This document shows positions 16,823 to 27,400 of a stretch of 64,000 bases of DNA, in pieces (position 1 is the stretch's first letter; the number at the start of each line of letters is the position of its first letter). The notes under the pieces were generated by a model. It had not been told where the DNA came from, did not search any database, and saw only the letters and a program-made list of their open reading frames with translations. Source of the DNA: Paenibacillus sp. J31TS4 (GTDB lineage: Bacteria > Bacillota > Bacilli > Paenibacillales > NBRC-103111); assembly GCF_018403265.1 (NCBI RefSeq), contig NZ_BOSI01000001.1, positions 310,001 to 374,000 on the forward strand, in the 5' to 3' direction. A program made the translations under genes and the position numbers.

Positions 16823-17782
16823 ATGAGAGAAGCAGCCGTTCCGGTGAACAGCCAGACCCCTTTGCGGAAAAAGGCAGCCGGCCTCATTTACAAACGCATC
16901 CGAAAAAATTGGGATTTGTATCTGCTTGCCTTACCGGTCCTTGTTTATTTTGCTATCTTCGAGTTTTATCCGATGTACGGCGTCCAGATCGCCTTCAAAG
17001 ATTTTCTTGCCACCAAAGGGATTACGGGGAGCCCATGGGTTGGGCTTAAGCACTTCGAGCGCTTCTTCGACAGCTACTACTTCTGGCGCCTGATCCGCAA
17101 CACGCTCGGCATCGGCTTGTACGAGCTGCTGGTCAGCTTCCCCGTACCTATTTTTCTCGCTCTTATGATCAATGAGGTACGCAACGGGTTTTTCAAGCGG
17201 TTTGCGCAGACAGTTACCTATGCCCCGCATTTTCTGTCTACGGTCGTTCTTGTCGGGATGCTGTTTTTGTTCCTCCATCCCCAAAACGGTGTCGTCAACC
17301 ACATGATTGAGGCACTCGGCTTTCAGCCGATCTCCTTCATGACCGAGCCGGGGTGGTTCAAGACCCTGTTCGTCTTATCCGGCACCTGGCAGCATATGGG
17401 GTGGAGCTCCATCATTTACTTGGCTGCTCTGGCGGGAGTCGATCCATCCCTGCACGAAGCGGCCCGCATTGACGGAGCCAGCCAGCTGCAGCGCATTCGG
17501 CATATCAATCTGCCGAGCATTGCGCCGACGATCGTCATCCTGCTGATTCTGAACGTCGGCCGCATTCTGAGCGTCGGATTCGAGAAGGTGTTCCTTATGC
17601 AGAACCCGCTTAACATGTCCGCATCCGACGTCATTGCCACCCATGTCTACAGGACAGGGATTACCGGAGCGGAATACAGCTATTCGGCATCCGTCGGCTT
17701 ATTCAATTCGGTGATCACGTTCGTTCTCTTGGTCGTGGTGAATTACATAGCCCGCAAAGTCAACGAAACTAGCTTATGGTAG
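16823..17782 (+). CDS. Sugar ABC transporter permease, LplB type
   Basis: 319 residues with six membrane helices and the CUT1 EAA motif (EAARIDGASQLQRIRHINLPS at about 212-232). The N-terminus (LYLLALPVLVYFAIFEFYPMYGVQIAF) is that of LplB/YtcP-class permeases, which in this group carry oligosaccharides or aldouronates. Good binding site AGAGGTGAAG. First gene of an operon with the second permease 13 bases downstream and the binding protein after it. No ATPase gene is present; members of this class use a shared MsmX-type ATPase (known for Bacillus). Confidence 0.92.
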   Translation: MREAAVPVNSQTPLRKKAAGLIYKRIRKNWDLYLLALPVLVYFAIFEFYPMYGVQIAFKDFLATKGITGSPWVGLKHFERFFDSYYFWRLIRNTLGIGLYELLVSFPVPIFLALMINEVRNGFFKRFAQTVTYAPHFLSTVVLVGMLFLFLHPQNGVVNHMIEALGFQPISFMTEPGWFKTLFVLSGTWQHMGWSSIIYLAALAGVDPSLHEAARIDGASQLQRIRHINLPSIAPTIVILLILNVGRILSVGFEKVFLMQNPLNMSASDVIATHVYRTGITGAEYSYSASVGLFNSVITFVLLVVVNYIARKVNETSLW

Positions 17783-17795
17783 GGGGAACAAGCTC

Positions 17796-18680
17796 TTGAT
17801 CAAGCAAAGTACGGGAGACCGCTTCCTGCAGGCCGTCATCTATGTGCTCCTCAGCCTTATTCTCATCATCGTCCTCTACCCGCTGCTCTTTGTCCTCAGC
17901 GCTTCGGTGAGCAATCCGGAAGCGCTGCTGCGGGGAGAGGTTTGGCTGCTGCCGAACGGTTTCACGCTGGACGGCTACGTCAAGGTATTCCAGGACAAAT
18001 CCATTCTGAACGGCTTTAAAAACACGATTCTTTACACCGTAGTAGGGACGGCCGTCAATCTGGTTCTTTCTATTATGATCGCCTATCCGCTGTCCCGCCG
18101 GGACTTTTATGGGCGCAACGTCATTTCCGCGCTGCTGGTGTTTACTATGTTTTTTAGCGGCGGCATGATCCCCATGTATCTGCTCATGAAGGATCTTCAT
18201 CTGCTGAACTCCATGTGGGCAATGATTCTGCCAGGTGCTGTCTCCGTGTGGAACGTGGTCATTATCCGGACGTTCTTCCAGACCAGCATTCCTAATGAAA
18301 TTCAAGAAGCGGCTTCCATCGACGGCTGCTCCAACCTTCAGACGCTGGTCCGGATCGTGCTCCCGCTTTCGGCGCCGATCATCGCCGTCATGGTTCTGTT
18401 CTATGCGGTCAGCCATTGGAATGCGTTCTTCAACGCCCTGATCTACTTGACTGACAGCAGCAAGTATCCGCTGCAGATCGTTCTTCGCAAGCTGCTCATT
18501 CAGGAGAACATGGATGAGCTGGTCTCCTCGATTGATGAAGATAAGATCAAGCGGATGATGCAAGTCGAGGGTCTCAAATATGCCGTAGTCGTTGTGGCTA
18601 ACCTGCCGGTACTGATTCTGTATCCGATGCTGCAGAAGTATTTTGTCAAAGGCGTAATGGTAGGAGCCCTGAAGGGGTAG
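17796..18680 (+). CDS. Sugar ABC transporter permease, LplC/YtcP type
   Basis: 294 residues from TTG 17796 (AGGGGGAAC upstream). Six helices, MalG-like, with the EAA motif EAASIDGCSNLQTLVRIVLPLS near residue 170 and FFSGGMIPMYLL, a signature of the YtcP/LplC class. It ends in YFVKGVMVGALKG, the usual C-terminus of the family. It pairs with the preceding permease to form the channel. Confidence 0.92.
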   Translation: MIKQSTGDRFLQAVIYVLLSLILIIVLYPLLFVLSASVSNPEALLRGEVWLLPNGFTLDGYVKVFQDKSILNGFKNTILYTVVGTAVNLVLSIMIAYPLSRRDFYGRNVISALLVFTMFFSGGMIPMYLLMKDLHLLNSMWAMILPGAVSVWNVVIIRTFFQTSIPNEIQEAASIDGCSNLQTLVRIVLPLSAPIIAVMVLFYAVSHWNAFFNALIYLTDSSKYPLQIVLRKLLIQENMDELVSSIDEDKIKRMMQVEGLKYAVVVVANLPVLILYPMLQKYFVKGVMVGALKG

Positions 18681-18774
18681 AACCGAACCTTTCACTGGTG
18701 ACGGTAGTCCCTTCCGGCCCTTTGGCTGGAAGTCGAATACAAACTTTCATAGGAAATAGGGGGAACTGTCTAAC

Positions 18775-20388
18775 ATGAAGGCAAACAAATGGACATCGAT
18801 GGTACTCGTAGCGGCGATGACCGTACCTGTGCTTGCCGCCTGCGGCAAAGATGATGCCGGTACGACGGCCAACGCGGATGAAGCCAAGGGCAATTTGAAC
18901 GCAACCGGCTTTCCGATCGTAAAGGAACCTATTAAATTGAAGTTTCTGGCTCCTTCGTCGACGACGCCGGATTGGAATGATGTCCTGATCTTCAATGAGT
19001 ACGAGAAGATGACGAACATGGACATCCAATGGGAGATGATCGACGAGAAAGCGCTTAAGGAAAAGACGAACCTGATGCTCGCATCAGGGGAGTATCCTGA
19101 AGCGCTCCACTCGGCGGGGCTGACCACCAAGGATCTCATCAAATACGGCAGTCAAGGGGTCTTCCTGCCGTTGAACGATCTCATCGACAAGTATGCTCCT
19201 AACTTCAAGGCGCTGCTGGACAAGTATCCGGCGATTAGAAAAGGGTTGACCATGCCGGACGGCAAGATCTATTCGTTCCCGCGCGTGTTCGATCCAAACT
19301 TCACTTCGGTGAACATGGGGACCAAGCTTTGGCTGAACAAGCAGTTCCTCGACAAAGTGGGAATGAAGGAGCCGACCACAACAGAAGAATTCTATCAATT
19401 CCTGAAAGCAACCAAAGAAAACGATCTGAACGGAAACGGCAAGAAGGACGAAATCCCGCTTGCCACCAGCGGCGATACCAGCTTGATCAACATGTTCAAG
19501 GGTGCTTATGGGCTGGGGAACCGCGGAACACTCCACCCCTATGTCGATATGGATCCTACCTCGAACAAGCTCCGCTTTATCCCGGCGGACAAAAACTTCA
19601 AACAGCTGTTGGAATACTTGAACAAGCTGTACAAGGAAGGGCTAATTAATCAGGACCTGTATACCGTCAAGTCGGAAGAAGTATACGCACGGGCCAATCA
19701 GGGATTGTTCGGCGCCGTCATGACCACGAATCCGCGGACAGCTTACGGCCTAGATTATTACATCGGCTCCCCAACGCTCAAAGGACCGAACGGAGACAAG
19801 CTGTATTCCAACTACAAGGCATCGCTTGTAAACATCGGCGCCTTCGTCCTTACGGACAAGAATACGAACCCGGAAGCGACCGTACGCTGGATCGATTATT
19901 TCTACGGAGAAGAAGGAAGCAAGCTGTTCTTTATGGGGATTGAAGGCAAGACGTACGAGAAGAAGCCGGACGGTTCGGTCGATTATACGGACCTCATTAA
20001 CAAGAACCCCGATGGGTTGAACTACACGCAGGCCATCTCCAAATATTTGACCTGGCGGAGCAGCGGGTATCCGGCTATCGTCATGGAGGACTATTTCAAG
20101 GGATCTGAGGGCCAGCCCGACTCTGTAGAGGCAGCAGCAAAAGTTAAGGCAGACCTTCCGAAGGAGCTGTGGGAGCCGTTCAACTTTACGAATGAAGAGA
20201 ACGAGCTCATGTCTACGCTCGGCGCAGACATCGGCAACTATGTCACCGAAATGCAGGCGAAGTTCATTACCGGCCAAGTTAGCTTGAACGAATGGGACAA
20301 CTACGTCAACACGCTGAATAAGATGGGGTTAGATCGTTATATGAAGGCTTATGAAGCAGCTTATGGACGCTATTCTCAATCCAAATAA
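18775..20388 (+). CDS. Extracellular sugar-binding lipoprotein, LplA/YtcQ type
   Basis: 537 residues. Lipoprotein signal with lipobox VLAACG (Cys at about 21), then a family 1 solute-binding fold typical of the long LplA group: ASGEYPEALH, the EF-hand-like NDLNGNGKKDEIPLA loop (about 220-235), and a C-terminal domain with WRSSGYPAIVMEDYF. It captures oligosaccharides for the two permeases upstream. Binding site ATAGGGGG. The next gene follows 18 bases later, so all four are probably one transcript. Confidence 0.92.
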   Translation: MKANKWTSMVLVAAMTVPVLAACGKDDAGTTANADEAKGNLNATGFPIVKEPIKLKFLAPSSTTPDWNDVLIFNEYEKMTNMDIQWEMIDEKALKEKTNLMLASGEYPEALHSAGLTTKDLIKYGSQGVFLPLNDLIDKYAPNFKALLDKYPAIRKGLTMPDGKIYSFPRVFDPNFTSVNMGTKLWLNKQFLDKVGMKEPTTTEEFYQFLKATKENDLNGNGKKDEIPLATSGDTSLINMFKGAYGLGNRGTLHPYVDMDPTSNKLRFIPADKNFKQLLEYLNKLYKEGLINQDLYTVKSEEVYARANQGLFGAVMTTNPRTAYGLDYYIGSPTLKGPNGDKLYSNYKASLVNIGAFVLTDKNTNPEATVRWIDYFYGEEGSKLFFMGIEGKTYEKKPDGSVDYTDLINKNPDGLNYTQAISKYLTWRSSGYPAIVMEDYFKGSEGQPDSVEAAAKVKADLPKELWEPFNFTNEENELMSTLGADIGNYVTEMQAKFITGQVSLNEWDNYVNTLNKMGLDRYMKAYEAAYGRYSQSK

Positions 20389-20406
20389 CGGGGAGATGAA
20401 AAAAGC

Positions 20407-22656
20407 ATGCGTAAGAAAGTTTTGATGGTTCCAGTATGGTCCGGTGCACTTGCTGTCACGGTTTTGTTTAGCGGAAGTATCCCTCAGACTACATATGCTC
20501 AGGCGGGAACGATCCAATCGTCCGTTAGCGCTCTATCCTCCTTCCAGGCGGCCCCGGGCGTCAAGCATACGAGTGCGCAGTTTGCGGACCAGAACCAGGC
20601 ACCGCAGTCGGTGCATCGGATGGAGATCAATCCGAAGGAAGCGAAGATTGCGATCAAGGCGGTATCCTCCAAAAATGAGGTGTCCGGCGGCGAGACGGTT
20701 GGCTATATGATCAAGGAGCAGGAAGCGCTCGGCCACCAGGTGATCGGTGCGGTGAACGGAGACTTTTTCAGCTCGGTCGGCGTTCCCTCGGGCTTGCAGA
20801 TTACGGACGGGGAGATCATCACCTCGACGCGAACCATCAAAACGATGCTTTACCAGCTGCCGGAAGGCAGCGTTCATCTCGAGGACAGCGTGACCATGAC
20901 GGCGACCGTGTCGACCAAGCAGGGGGAAACGCTCGCCATCGATATGGTTAACCGGACGCGCATCCCGTCTCATGCGAACTACGCCTTCCTGTTCACGGAA
21001 CGGTTCGGCTCGTCGACCCGTTCCCCGGACAATGGAATCGAGGTGCTGCTGCAGACGCAGAAGGAGAAGCTGCAGCCGGGCAAAAAGGTGAAGGGGACGG
21101 TCGTGGACATCCGGGAGGCAGGCAATACGCCGATCGGGCAAGGCCAGTTCGTTCTCTCGGCCACCGGGCCCAAGGCGGATTGGGTCAAACAGCAGGTAGC
21201 GGCTGGCGATACGCTGGATATCGAAGTCAGCTATGACAAAGGCGTGAACAAGGCGCGCCAGGTGCTATCCGGCAACTCCACAGGCGGCGTCGTGCTCCTC
21301 AAGAACGGTGAAATCCCGGCGGCTATCCTGGATCCGTCCGTAGCGGATAATGTCGCTGTCCATCCCAGGACGATGCTGGGAACCAAGGCGGACGGCACTC
21401 TGCTCGTAGTAGAAGTGGACGGCCGGCAGCCAGGCTTCGCGACTGGCATGACCTACGTGGAGCAGGCAGCGTATCTTCAGTCGCTGGGCGCCGTGAACGC
21501 GATCAATATCGATGGGGGAGGATCCTCCACGTATTACGTCAGAGAGCCCGGAGATGTGCATCCGACCCTGCAAAACCGGCCATCTGACGGCGCGGAACGG
21601 CCGGTCGGCAATTCGCTCATGATTCTCGCGAACTCCCAGCCGTCCGTCTTGGCTAAGCTTGTACTCGGTCCGGCCAAAGGCGTTCAGCTGACTCCGGGAA
21701 GCCACACGACGCTGACGGTGAAAGGGCAGGACCGGTTCCTGAATGGGGTGGAGGTTCCTGCTTCCAGTGTTACCTGGTCGGTTGAGGGAGCCGTCGGAAC
21801 GGTGGATGCATCCGGAACCTTTACAGCAGGGGTCCAGCCGGGAACAGGCAAAATTATCGTGCGGCAAGGGCAGCTCGAGGCAAGCATTCCGGTCGTCGTA
21901 ACCGAGCAAGTGGCGAGAATCGAGCTGGCTCCCGGGGATTTCGTAGCGGAAGCGGGCTCCTCGACACCGATGCGGTTAACCGCGTACGATGCGAACGGTC
22001 TCCCGATCCTTCTGTCCGCCGAGCAAGCGGAATGGGGAGTCAAAGGGGAAGTTGGCACGATAGGAATGGACGGCGTTCTGCGCGCGGGCAGCACAGACGC
22101 ATACGGTCATGTTACCGTGGCGTACAAAGACTTTACGGCATCGGCCGCGGTCCATGTCGGCCCGTCTCCGATCATCGAGTCGTTCGAGTCGCTGGACCAT
22201 ATATCCGCATCGGAAGTAAGAGCGGTACCGGGTTCGGTCAAGCTTACATTGGCCAACGATCCCGTCCGCGTCGGCCAGACGGCCGGCAAGCTCGTCTATG
22301 ATTTCACGGAAACGACCGGGACGTCTGCAGCTTATGTCAACCTGCTGGATGAGAATGGGAAAGTAGGGCGCCCGCTCGAAGGACGTCCGGAGCGCATTGG
22401 CATGTGGGTCTATGCCGACGGCGGGATGCACCAGCTGCGGCTGGGCATTACGAATGGCGACGGCGTCAACCAGCTTTGGAACTTCACGTCGGTCGGCGGA
22501 ACGAACTGGAAGAACGGGTGGCGGTATGTCTCGCTGGAAGTTCCCCAGGATGCCGTATTCCCGATCAAGCTGCGCAACATTGCGATGGAAGAAAAGAACG
22601 TCAACAACAAGCAAGCTGGCGTTGTGTACTATGACAATCTGACAGCGGAATATTAG
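20407..22656 (+). CDS. Secreted phosphodiester glycosidase (NAGPA domain) with Ig-like and C-terminal beta domains
   Basis: 749 residues with a signal peptide (to about TTYAQA). Residues about 60-420 form the phosphodiester glycosidase domain: AVNGDFFSS, HPRTMLGTKADGT, VEVDGRQPGFATGMT, NIDGGGSSTYYV and RPVGNSLMI are all hallmarks. The family removes sugars from phosphodiester links (N-acetylglucosamine-1-phosphodiester glycosidase in animals, cell-surface polymers in bacteria). Two Ig-like Big_2-type repeats (about 425-590) and a jelly-roll-like domain (about 595-749) follow. Being in the transporter operon suggests it acts on the same polymer or frees it from a phosphodiester link; that is inference. 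Confidence 0.85.
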   Translation: MRKKVLMVPVWSGALAVTVLFSGSIPQTTYAQAGTIQSSVSALSSFQAAPGVKHTSAQFADQNQAPQSVHRMEINPKEAKIAIKAVSSKNEVSGGETVGYMIKEQEALGHQVIGAVNGDFFSSVGVPSGLQITDGEIITSTRTIKTMLYQLPEGSVHLEDSVTMTATVSTKQGETLAIDMVNRTRIPSHANYAFLFTERFGSSTRSPDNGIEVLLQTQKEKLQPGKKVKGTVVDIREAGNTPIGQGQFVLSATGPKADWVKQQVAAGDTLDIEVSYDKGVNKARQVLSGNSTGGVVLLKNGEIPAAILDPSVADNVAVHPRTMLGTKADGTLLVVEVDGRQPGFATGMTYVEQAAYLQSLGAVNAINIDGGGSSTYYVREPGDVHPTLQNRPSDGAERPVGNSLMILANSQPSVLAKLVLGPAKGVQLTPGSHTTLTVKGQDRFLNGVEVPASSVTWSVEGAVGTVDASGTFTAGVQPGTGKIIVRQGQLEASIPVVVTEQVARIELAPGDFVAEAGSSTPMRLTAYDANGLPILLSAEQAEWGVKGEVGTIGMDGVLRAGSTDAYGHVTVAYKDFTASAAVHVGPSPIIESFESLDHISASEVRAVPGSVKLTLANDPVRVGQTAGKLVYDFTETTGTSAAYVNLLDENGKVGRPLEGRPERIGMWVYADGGMHQLRLGITNGDGVNQLWNFTSVGGTNWKNGWRYVSLEVPQDAVFPIKLRNIAMEEKNVNNKQAGVVYYDNLTAEY

Positions 22657-22664
22657 AAGGATAG

Positions 22665-22706
22665 ACAGGCAGCTCCTGCGGAATCACGCGGAGGCTGCCT
22701 GTTTTT
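22665..22706 (+). terminator. Terminator of the sugar transport operon
   Basis: Long stem starting ACAGGCAGC and closing GCTGCCTGT, then T5. Confidence 0.85.
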
Positions 22707-22740
22707 AATGAGGAGGAGAATGGTATTTAGCCAAGAATAC

Positions 22741-22783
22741 AAAAACGCACGGTCGCGGACGGACGCAGACCGTGCGTTTTTTT
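22741..22783. terminator. Bidirectional terminator between convergent genes
   Basis: Perfect stem CGCACGGTC / GACCGTGCG with T7 on the plus side and A5 on the other, so it can stop transcripts from both the operon and the minus-strand regulator gene. Confidence 0.88.
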
Positions 22784-22833
22784 GAATTCCGTACGATTCG
22801 ATTAAACAGGAGGGAGGATTCGGGTGCTGAAGG

Positions 22834-24225
22834 TTAGTCAGCCGGGACGGAACCCACAGGCTGCCGCAAACGCTCCACAACGGAATCGGGTTGTTCCAAA
22901 TTGGCCCAGAAGAGCTTCAGTTCGCTGCGGAGCCGGGAGAGTTCACGAATCGGTAGACCCAAATCCTTGTACGTGCCGAAGGTTGGGGCGATTTCCCGAT
23001 ACAGATGATAGCGGGAAGGACGGTAAATACTCTCGGAACCCGTCCATTCGCCCGATGCTTTGTGAGCCGGGATGCTTAGCGTATTCTGCCGAATATACAG
23101 CTGGGCCGCCTCGGAGTTCATGAATTCAAGGAAGAGCTTGGCCGCTTCTTTTTTATTCGAATCCGAAAAGCGGGAGAGAGCAAGTCCGGTGACGAGCAGC
23201 ATGGTTTTCGCCTGATGTTCATAGGGAAGCGGAGCGAGGTCATATTCGAAATCAACCTGCCTCAGGTGCTTCAAACCAAAGTAGGTGGTCATAATTACGG
23301 CTGCCTTCTGCTGAGCGAACAGCTTCTCCGCATCCGCATCGTTCTCGGAAAGGAAGGCCGGAAACAACCCTTGTTCATAAATCAAATCCCGAAACTTCCC
23401 CAAACAGTCCCATAAAGCGGGATCCTCATAGCTATTCAGGCGCTCACCGGCAAAGCGGTAGTTTCTTTGCAGCAAGGGGATCGTAAACCGGTTTGTAGAA
23501 GCGATATGGGCATAGAAGCCAAGGATGTCCCGATGCTGCTTGATATGTCCCGCCGTATCGAGCAGCTGTTCCCACGACCAGCTGCTGTCAGGCTCCAAAA
23601 TCCCCATTTCCCGAAACAACGTCTTGTTGTAGCACAGGATAACCGGCGAAAAGATTAGGGGCTGCACGTACAACTTGCCCTCGTGTTTAAACACCTGTTG
23701 CAGATAGGGATAAGTTTCGCCGGAGGCGGTTAAGGGCTCGAACAAATCGTGAGCATCGTTCTCCACGATCTCCTGGAAGTTCCAACCGTTGAGAGTGATC
23801 ACATCCAGCCATCCGTTCTCCAGGTAATGCTTGATGGAATCGGGATAATCGGTATAAGGAACGGAGACGGTCTCCACTTTAATGTGGGGATATTGACGAT
23901 GAAAGCGGCCGATCAATTCACTGAATTGCGCTTCCCCTTCGACAGAGGGATAACAGCCTACGGTGATCTCAACCGCCTCTTGTTTATCGGGAGTACGCAC
24001 CCTGTTGCCCACCCTTGGAACTTTGGAGATGAGTCCTTCCTCTACCAATAGGTCGAGTCCCTTGCGAACAGACTTCTTGCTTAGCTTATAGTGGTCGGCG
24101 AGGGACAGCTCGGAGGGCAGGTAGCTACCAGGCGGACGCTCGCAGCGAATGATTTCCCTCCGCAATGTGTTGATCATTTCGTCGAAACGGACTTGAAACG
24201 TCATACGATCCGGTTTATTACTCAT
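22834..24225 (-). CDS. GntR-type regulator fused to a family 1 solute-binding domain
   Basis: 463 residues from ATG 24225 (AAGGAGATT upstream). Residues about 1-75 are a GntR winged helix: YLPSELSLADHYKLSKKSVRKGLDLLVEEGLI is a clear recognition helix and wing. No signal peptide exists. Residues about 90-440 read as an ABC-type solute-binding protein (FSELIGRFHRQYPHIKVE, WLDVITLNGW, PLIFSPVILCYNKTLF, WSWEQLLDTA, AAVIMTTYFGL). The protein should therefore sense an imported sugar in the cytoplasm with a fold borrowed from transporters. It lies between the ABC operon and the propeller protein gene and is divergent from the latter, so both are likely targets. Confidence 0.88.
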   Translation of the reverse strand: MSNKPDRMTFQVRFDEMINTLRREIIRCERPPGSYLPSELSLADHYKLSKKSVRKGLDLLVEEGLISKVPRVGNRVRTPDKQEAVEITVGCYPSVEGEAQFSELIGRFHRQYPHIKVETVSVPYTDYPDSIKHYLENGWLDVITLNGWNFQEIVENDAHDLFEPLTASGETYPYLQQVFKHEGKLYVQPLIFSPVILCYNKTLFREMGILEPDSSWSWEQLLDTAGHIKQHRDILGFYAHIASTNRFTIPLLQRNYRFAGERLNSYEDPALWDCLGKFRDLIYEQGLFPAFLSENDADAEKLFAQQKAAVIMTTYFGLKHLRQVDFEYDLAPLPYEHQAKTMLLVTGLALSRFSDSNKKEAAKLFLEFMNSEAAQLYIRQNTLSIPAHKASGEWTGSESIYRPSRYHLYREIAPTFGTYKDLGLPIRELSRLRSELKLFWANLEQPDSVVERLRQPVGSVPAD

Positions 24226-24354
24226 GCCGACAATCTCCTTCAAGGCCAATGGCTCTATTGCTAACAGTAAAACATAACTTCCTGACCGAGTAAAGTATAC
24301 CACACGTAAACCAATAATGAATGACAAGAAGAATAAAACGCTTCCATAAAGGGA

Positions 24355-24383
24355 TTGACAGGAGAAAAAGAGGAAAGTACGAT
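24355..24383 (+). promoter_or_regulatory. Sigma-A promoter of the cohesin-like/propeller protein gene
   Basis: TTGACA (24355-24360), 17-base spacer, TACGAT (24378-24383). It lies in the divergent region shared with the GntR fusion gene. Confidence 0.8.
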
Positions 24384-24496
24384 GGCAATGGATACCTCAT
24401 GGATACCACAAAAGGGAAGGAGGATTCGGTTCAAGCATTCTCCATATGACTTGCAGCAGGTTGAAGGGACCATACCAATCCTAGGAGGAATTGAAT

Positions 24497-27400
24497 GTGA
24501 GGAAATTTGCGATCAAGAAAAGCCTCGCCTCTATGCTGTCACTCGCTTTGCTCACTTCGCCGCTTATCTCCCCATCCGGAGCAAGAGCCGCAGTAATCGA
24601 TATCCCGCTAATTAATTCGGGCTTTGAAGAACCGCTATCTAACGGTACTGTTCCCGGATGGAGCAGCATATTCGCCGTGAAGGAAGGAAGCTATTCGTAT
24701 ACGGTGACGAACACCAAAAATGCCGGCGGCCTGAACAGCCTGAAGATTACGGATACCACGACCAGCAATTCCGTTGCCCTCCAGAGCGACAAGCTGGCCG
24801 TGACACCGGGGACGGCCTACACCGCCAGCGCGAAGCTGTTCATTGAGAGCGGCGGCATCGCCAGCTTGAACCTCCGATATTTTAATGCCTCGAATGCATC
24901 GATCGGGGAAGCCCCGGTACATAACGATCCGAACAAGGGCTTCACCCGAGGTCAATGGAACGAGACCTCGACCACAATGACAGCTCCTGCTGATGCGGCC
25001 TATGCTCGCATTATCGTGTACACGACAGCATACAGCACGTCGACGGCTTATTACGACGATATTCGTTTTACTGCAGATCAACCGGATGAGGTGCCTGCGG
25101 CTTGGAGTATATCGTTGCCGGAATCGGTGCAGGCTGGGCAGGAATTTAACGCTACCGTCAGACTGTCCGATGTGAAAGGGGTTTCAAGCGTCCAGGCGTC
25201 CGTATACTACGATGAATCCCGGCTGGAGCTTCAGTCCGTGTCGCCGGCTGGCGCATTTGCGGAAGAAGCCGTCGCTTTTTCTTCGAAAGACGACAACGGA
25301 ACCCTTCGAATCGACGCGTCGTTGAAGGACGGCAAGCAGATCAAGATCGATTCAGAGTTTGCGACGCTCCGTTTTCGCGCGAAAGCGGACAACGGCTCGG
25401 CGTGGGTTCTGCTCGGCAGAGGTTCGGCATTGAACGGAACGTATGCTTTGAATCAAGATGTGGTTAAACTCGTTACGATCGGTACCGGCTCATCCGGCCC
25501 GGCTGTGCCTCTCGACCAGGTCCAATTCGGCACTCCCGAAAAACTTATTGCACCTATCGCCGATGCCGTCGGGGTGTTCGACGGCGAAGCCGGCGTAGAG
25601 GATGGACGCAACGTCATGTACACGACGGTGAAGGGCATTCCTCCTATGCTGCATGTCGTCGATCTGGACGATTACCGTCTGATCCGCAGCGTACCGCTGG
25701 AAGGCGGGGGCGAGGTGTGGAACCACGCGATCGCGCCTGACGGAACGGTCTATATCACATCCGCCGGTCAGCTGTGGGCTTACTCTCCGGTGACGAAGCA
25801 GGCCGAGAAGGTGTTCACTTTTGGAGGAGAGAGTACGTTCTGGTGCCTGGCTATTGACGAAAAGGGGAACGTATATGTAGGCACCGGACCCGGGGGCAAG
25901 GTTCTGAAATACGATCCCGTTACGAAGACGAGCAGGGACTACGGACGCCTCGTGACGGAGATCAACCAGGTTTACGTGAGAGCGATCGATTACAGCAACG
26001 GTTATATCTACGCGGGTACCTCCAACAGCAAAGTATACCGCCTGAACGTGGAGACCGGGGAAAAGGTGGAGTTGGCTTCTTCTTTGAACGAGAAGGGTTA
26101 TGTGTATGACTTGAACATCGTTGATGACAAGTTCATCGTCGTCCGCTACGATACTCCGCAAAGAAGATACATTTACGACATCGAGAAGGGGGAGTGGCTC
26201 GACCTCGTCATCGAGAAAAGCTCCTCGGGCCTTCAGCTTCCCAAGAAGTCGTTGAACGGCAAGATCTATATGCCGGTAGACAAAAAAATCGTCACATTCG
26301 ACGTAGAGACGCATGCGATAGAGGATTCGGGGATGGTTTACGAGACCGCCTTCCGGGGTGCAAATTGGATTCAGGTAGCGGATCCCGAACTACCGGGCAC
26401 CAGTCTCGTGACCATGAATTTTGCGGGCATCATAGTCTTTATGAATCCGGAGACGGGGCTCGTCAAGCGCTATCCGAATCTGCTGCCTCCGAATGCGACC
26501 GTCACGAACAAGTTTACGAACGGGCCCGACGGTAAAATTTACGTGACCGGCATGCAGGCTTCCAAAGCGGCCGCCTATGACATCGCGACCAATACAGCGG
26601 TAACCTTCCCAATGGGGCAGGCGGGAGCCGTCACGTCCTTCGGCAATAAAATGTACTTCGGCGTCTATCCGGGCGGCGATTTGTTCGAATACGATCTCTC
26701 CTTACCGGTCGGCAACACGAATCCGAAACGTCTTTTTGTGATCGGGAATGAGCAGGATCGTCCCGGAGCAGCCGTGGTAGCCGGCGACAAAATCTACATC
26801 GGCTCGGTTGCGACGTATGGTGCCGTAGGCGGAGCGATCACCTCCTTCGATCCGAATATTCCCGATGCTTCGTCCTCCTATCGCGTACACCGCAACGTCG
26901 TACAGGACCAAAGCGTGATTTCCCTTGCTTACAGAGACGGCAAGCTCTATGGTTCGACAAGCATCAATGGCGGGGTTGCGGCCGATCCGAAGGCCAAGGA
27001 GGCGAAGCTGTTCGTCTGGGATACCGTCAAGGATGAGAAAATCACCGAGGTCTCCCTCGACATTCCGGGACTTACGGAGCCTCCGGCGATCGGCGGGCTT
27101 ACATTCGGACCGGACGGCCTGCTGTGGGGAGCCGCCAACGGGTATATTTTCGCGATGGACCCCGCTTCTCTCAAAGTAATCAAGTACACGAACCTCAACC
27201 CCGCCGATAGCGGTACAGGATTTCGTTGGGGCAACTTCGGATTGAATTGGTCGAAGGACGGAATCTTGTTCGCCATGCTGGGCAAGAAGCTGTATGCCGT
27301 CGATCCGAACCGTCTCACGTCCAACTATTTGGCTGATGCGGAGACCTTTACGATCGGCTCGGACGGCAATCTATACTATGCACCGTCCGCGAATCGCACC

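Noticed and set aside
17769-18695. 308-residue minus-strand open frame
   Set aside because: Antisense to the LplC-type permease gene; His/Gln-rich as expected from antisense of membrane helices.
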